Shown here in pieces: positions 61,186 to 64,000 of a stretch of 64,000 bases of DNA. Both the position numbers and the translations under genes were made by a program. Source of the stretch: Bacteroidaceae bacterium (GTDB lineage Bacteria; Bacteroidota; Bacteroidia; Bacteroidales; Bacteroidaceae). Positions within the stretch are counted from its first letter, which is position 1. The number at the start of each line of letters is the position of its first letter. A model generated the notes under the pieces. That model searched no databases, was not told the origin of the DNA, and saw only the letters and a program-made list of their open reading frames with translations. The stretch is taken from the NCBI GenBank assembly GCA_030843315.1, contig JAUUPT010000003.1, positions 62,001 to 126,000 on the forward strand. Direction: 5' to 3'.

Positions 61186-61938
61186 GTGCAACGATATTTT
61201 ATCTACTTAGCCTACGACGGCACAGCCTACCACGGCTGGCAAATCCAGCCCAACGGGGCAAGTGTGCAAGAGCATCTGATGAAAGCTCTCGCCACCCTGC
61301 TTCGCCGCGAAGTAGAGGTCATAGGAGCAGGGCGTACCGACGCCGGCGTACATGCCTCTCTGATGGTGGCGCATTTCGATAGTGAAGTCCCTCTGGACCC
61401 TGCTTTCATGACCGATAAACTGAATCGGCTTCTTCCGCCGGACATCTCCGTCTACCGTCTGCGACCCGTAAAGTCGGATGCGCATGCCCGCTTCGATGCC
61501 ATCGCCCGCACGTACAAGTACTACGTCACCACCGCCAAGCTGCCCTTTAATCGTCAGTATCGCTGCCGCCTCTTTCAGACTCCGGACTTCGGGCTAATGA
61601 ACGAAGCCGCACAAACCCTGTTCGATTACACCGACTTCACCAGCTTCAGCAAACTGCATACCGACGTCAAGACCAACAACTGCAAGATTATGCACGCCGA
61701 ATGGACGCAGCAGGATGAACTGACCTGGGTCTTTACCATTCAGGCGGATCGTTTTCTGCGCAATATGGTGCGTGCCATCGTCGGTACCTTGCTCGAAGTG
61801 GGTCGTGGTAAACTTACTGTCGAAGGTTTCCGCCGTGTTATCGAGCAGAAAGACCGCTGCCGTGCCGGCACTTCCGTTCCCGGCAATGCACTGTTCCTGG
61901 TTGATGTGGCTTATCCGGAGGAATTGTTTTTGGAATGA
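61186..61938 (+). CDS. truA: tRNA pseudouridine synthase A
   Basis: Start is taken at a GTG (61186), giving 250 residues beginning QRYFIYLAYDGTAYHGWQ after Met. An earlier in-frame GTG at 61159 lies inside the -7 box TATCTTTG (61152-61159), so it is unlikely. The catalytic Asp is in GAGRTDAGVHA near residue 54, and the RNA-binding FLRNMVRAIVGTLLEVG is near 195. It modifies positions 38-40 of tRNA. Confidence 0.95.
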   Translation: MQRYFIYLAYDGTAYHGWQIQPNGASVQEHLMKALATLLRREVEVIGAGRTDAGVHASLMVAHFDSEVPLDPAFMTDKLNRLLPPDISVYRLRPVKSDAHARFDAIARTYKYYVTTAKLPFNRQYRCRLFQTPDFGLMNEAAQTLFDYTDFTSFSKLHTDVKTNNCKIMHAEWTQQDELTWVFTIQADRFLRNMVRAIVGTLLEVGRGKLTVEGFRRVIEQKDRCRAGTSVPGNALFLVDVAYPEELFLE

Positions 61939-61980
61939 TAAATTCCCATTTAATTAGCAAACTAAATATGAATTGATATC

Positions 61981-62880
61981 ATGTGGTTATTACTCGCCTT
62001 CCTCTCCGCCGCCCTGCTGGGGTTCTACGATGCCTTTAAGAAGCAGTCGCTTCGCGACAACGCCGTACTTCCGGTGCTCTTTCTGAACACATTGTTTTCA
62101 AGCCTTATATTTCTTCCTTTCATCCTGATATCGGCTTTTGCCCCTTCGGTGCTGGGCGGCACGATGTTCGATGTCCCCGTAGTGGGGTGGGAGGTGCACA
62201 AATACATCATCATCAAATCGTTCATCGTACTCTCTTCCTGGATATTCGGCTATTTCGGCATGAAGCACCTGCCGCTTACGATTGTGGGGCCTATCAATGC
62301 CACCCGTCCCGTGATGGTGCTTGTCGGTGCCATGCTGGTGTTCGGCGAGCGCCTGAACCTTTATCAATGGATTGGCGTGATGCTCGCCATATTTTCCTTC
62401 TTCCTGTTGAGCCGTTCCGGCAAGAAAGAGGGAATCGACTTCAAACGCAACAAATGGATTCTCTTCATTGTGCTTGCCGCCATAGCAGGTGCCATCAGCG
62501 GTCTGTACGATAAATATCTGATGAAACAACTCAACCCGATGTTGGTACAATCCTGGTATAACGTCTACCAGGTCTTTATCATGTGCCCCATCATCTTGCT
62601 GCTGTGGTATCCCAAGCGCAAAGAAAGCACCCCGTTCCATTGGGACTGGACAATCATCGGCATCTCCATCTTTCTTTGTGCCGCCGACTTTGCTTACTTC
62701 TACGCCCTGAGCTACCAAGACTCCATGATCTCCATCGTTTCGATGGTGCGCCGCAGCAGCGTAGTCGTCTCCTTCCTCTTCGGCGCCCTCTTCTTCCGTG
62801 AAAAGAATTTAAAAAGCAAGGCTATCGACCTCATTTTAGTGTTGATTGGAATGTTCTTCCTATATTTGGGAAGTAAGTAA
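61981..62880 (+). CDS. EamA/DMT-family transporter
   Basis: The 299-residue protein has ten hydrophobic helices in two EamA repeats; the boundary is near residue 150. The first repeat ends LNLYQWIGVMLAIFSFFLLS and the second ends FREKNLKSKAIDLILVLIGMFFL (in part). Members move metabolites or amino acids across the inner membrane. It starts 42 bases after truA. Confidence 0.92.
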   Translation: MWLLLAFLSAALLGFYDAFKKQSLRDNAVLPVLFLNTLFSSLIFLPFILISAFAPSVLGGTMFDVPVVGWEVHKYIIIKSFIVLSSWIFGYFGMKHLPLTIVGPINATRPVMVLVGAMLVFGERLNLYQWIGVMLAIFSFFLLSRSGKKEGIDFKRNKWILFIVLAAIAGAISGLYDKYLMKQLNPMLVQSWYNVYQVFIMCPIILLLWYPKRKESTPFHWDWTIIGISIFLCAADFAYFYALSYQDSMISIVSMVRRSSVVVSFLFGALFFREKNLKSKAIDLILVLIGMFFLYLGSK

Positions 62881-62915
62881 ATATATTTAAATTCTTCTGA
62901 ATAATGGAAAAAAGT

Positions 62916-62945
62916 TTTGTATTTCGGAAACTATCTCTATCTTTG
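62916..62945 (+). promoter_or_regulatory. Bacteroides-type promoter of the toxin-antitoxin pair
   Basis: TTTG at 62916-62919 and TATCTTTG at 62938-62945 are 18 bases apart, just upstream of the ATG at 62963. Confidence 0.6.
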
Positions 62946-62962
62946 CATTAAATAAACTGGCT

Positions 62963-63256
62963 ATGAGAATAATATCATTTTCAGCCATAAGAGAATATGT
63001 CAAGAAGCACTCCGATGCCGATATACCTCTGCGTGACTGGTATAAAAAGACTGAAAAGGCAGACTGGACGTGCTTTGCCGATATAAAGCAAACTTTTAAT
63101 AGTGCCGACTATGTAGGCAATGACAGGTTTGTCTTTAATATCAAAGGCAATGACTATCGGCTGGTTGCAATTGTATTATTTGCCGCTAAAAAGGTTTTTA
63201 TCCGTTTTATTGGCACTCATAGGGAATATGACGATAAGGATTGTTCCAAGGCTTAA
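62963..63256 (+). CDS. higB: HigB-type mRNA interferase toxin
   Basis: The 97-residue protein resembles the HigB toxin: IREYVKKHSDADIPLRDWYK (in part), TFNSADYVGNDRFVFNIKGNDYRL (in part) and FIRFIGTHREYDD, with the conserved C-terminal His and Tyr. Toxins of this family cut mRNA on the ribosome. As usual for this group the toxin gene precedes its antitoxin, 39 bases downstream. Confidence 0.92.
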   Translation: MRIISFSAIREYVKKHSDADIPLRDWYKKTEKADWTCFADIKQTFNSADYVGNDRFVFNIKGNDYRLVAIVLFAAKKVFIRFIGTHREYDDKDCSKA

Positions 63257-63295
63257 TATTCAGGTTTGTGAGACACACGTAAAACTGTACAGGAT

Positions 63296-63661
63296 ATGGC
63301 AAAGATAAAGACAGAGAAACAGTACAAAGCAGCTTGTGCCCGAGTGGAAGAACTGCTTGAAATCGTCGGTAATGATACTCCGGCCGATGATAAGAATTTC
63401 ATAGAATTGGATTTGATATCTGATTTGGTTGCCGATTATGAAGAAGAACATTTTCCCGTGGAAGCTCCGTCTTTAGTCGAGGTTCTTAAACTTCGTATGT
63501 ATGAAATGGGGTTGAGCCAGACTAAATTGTCGGAACTCTTGAACGTTAGTCCTTCACGGGTTAGTGAGTATCTTTCCGGTAAATGCGAACCTACTTTGAA
63601 GGTAGCCCGGGAAATGAGTAGAAAGCTTAGCATTGATGCTAATATTATATTAGGGGTATAA
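63296..63661 (+). CDS. higA: HigA-type antitoxin with HTH domain
   Basis: The 121-residue protein has a helical N-terminal part and an XRE-like HTH near 60-115 (MGLSQTKLSELLNVSPSRVSEYLSG, quoted in part as LSQTKLSELLNVSPSRVSEY). It should bind the toxin and its own promoter. The N-terminal part, about 55 residues, gives the larger HigA form seen with this toxin. Confidence 0.92.
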   Translation: MAKIKTEKQYKAACARVEELLEIVGNDTPADDKNFIELDLISDLVADYEEEHFPVEAPSLVEVLKLRMYEMGLSQTKLSELLNVSPSRVSEYLSGKCEPTLKVAREMSRKLSIDANIILGV

Positions 63662-63673
63662 TTGTAGACTGTT

Positions 63674-64000
63674 ATGGCAGAAAACTTATATGTAGATGGC
63701 GGCACTAAGGACGAGAAGTATCGTGCTTTGCTTCCGCAGTTGAAGAATCTGGTAGAAGGCGAAAGCGACATGATAGCCAATCTGGCGAATGTGTCGGCGG
63801 CATTGAAAGAAACTTTCGGTTTCTTCTGGGTAGGCTTTTATCTGGTGAAGGGGGATGAGTTGGTACTTGGCCCTTTCCAGGGGCCGATGGCTTGTACGCG
63901 CATCAGGAAAGGTCGTGGTGTATGCGGCACGGCATGGGAGAAAGCCGAGACGCAGATCGTGCCCGATGTCGATGCGTTTCCCGGACATATAGCTTGCAGT
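63674..64000 (+). CDS. msrC: Free methionine-(R)-sulfoxide reductase, GAF type (3' end outside window)
   Basis: The first 109 codons are present. The GAF fold is recognisable from GFFWVGFYLVKGDELVLGPFQG (in part) and the Cys pair in MACTRIRKGRGVCGTAW, with VPDVDAFPGHIACS at the window's end bringing the third Cys. The three Cys form the catalytic set of fRMsr, which repairs free methionine sulfoxide. It begins 12 bases after the antitoxin. Confidence 0.93.
   Translation, partial: MAENLYVDGGTKDEKYRALLPQLKNLVEGESDMIANLANVSAALKETFGFFWVGFYLVKGDELVLGPFQGPMACTRIRKGRGVCGTAWEKAETQIVPDVDAFPGHIACS

Overview
This window looks like a chromosomal segment of a gut Bacteroides or close relative (phylum Bacteroidota). 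Many genes are preceded by the Bacteroides-type promoter (a -33 TTTG and a -7 TAnnTTTG box) rather than sigma70 boxes. Proteins typical of the phylum are present: a fused LpxC/FabZ, carboxypeptidase-regulatory-domain outer-membrane barrels, TPR/membrane/HTH regulators, and a BlaI/M56-peptidase/TlpA operon. The window opens inside an aconitase gene and closes inside a free-methionine-sulfoxide reductase gene. I saw no rRNA or tRNA genes, transposase, phage genes or CRISPR array.

Layout. 1-3746: the oxidative TCA branch (aconitase, isocitrate dehydrogenase, citrate synthase). 3887-15166: an accessory island that looks like a peptide natural-product (RiPP) locus. It holds an unknown helical protein, a membrane-spanning TPR/HTH regulator, a small secreted protein, a 43-residue double-glycine precursor peptide missed by long-ORF callers, a YcaO enzyme, an outer-membrane barrel, a C39 peptidase-ABC exporter and an HlyD-type adaptor. 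15215-22478: AI-2E-family permease, Sua5/YrdC protein, PIF1-like helicase, Cof-type phosphatase, PatB-like PLP enzyme and a second TPR/HTH regulator. 23266-28912: a second outer-membrane barrel, then an SPFH/hydrolase/ribbon-helix-helix/membrane-protein operon. 29122-35020: LuxR-type regulator with RIC-type hemerythrin protein, BlaI/M56/TlpA operon, exported Ntn hydrolase. 35055-45075 (minus strand): miaA, the lipid A genes lpxA, lpxC/fabZ and lpxD, an HD phosphohydrolase, pyrF, prfA, purM and an HU-like protein. 45369-49786: ECF sigma factor, LemA/TPM proteins, hydrolase, aroE. 49818-58655 (minus strand): ubiE, purC, phoH-like, M23 peptidase, B3/B4 protein, pgeF, obg, adk, hpt, POT transporter. 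58784-64000: nnrD/E fusion, M15-like lipoprotein, truA, EamA transporter, HigBA-type toxin-antitoxin, partial fRMsr.

How the island may work. The precursor has its own strong promoter and a hairpin attenuator before the YcaO gene, so peptide should be made in excess over enzyme. The C39 exporter should cut after Gly-Gly and release an 18-residue, five-proline core. That core contains no Cys, Ser or Thr, so classical YcaO azoline chemistry is impossible on it. This makes it the best candidate here for undescribed biology.

A second unexplained pattern is three unrelated intergenic tandem arrays with exactly the same 22-bp period. They lie upstream of the island's regulator gene, upstream of the second outer-membrane barrel, and upstream of the HU-like gene. 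The promoters next to them have a -7 box but a poor or mis-spaced -33 box, which suggests activator arrays phased on one face of the helix. All functional calls are from reading motifs by eye; no database search was run.
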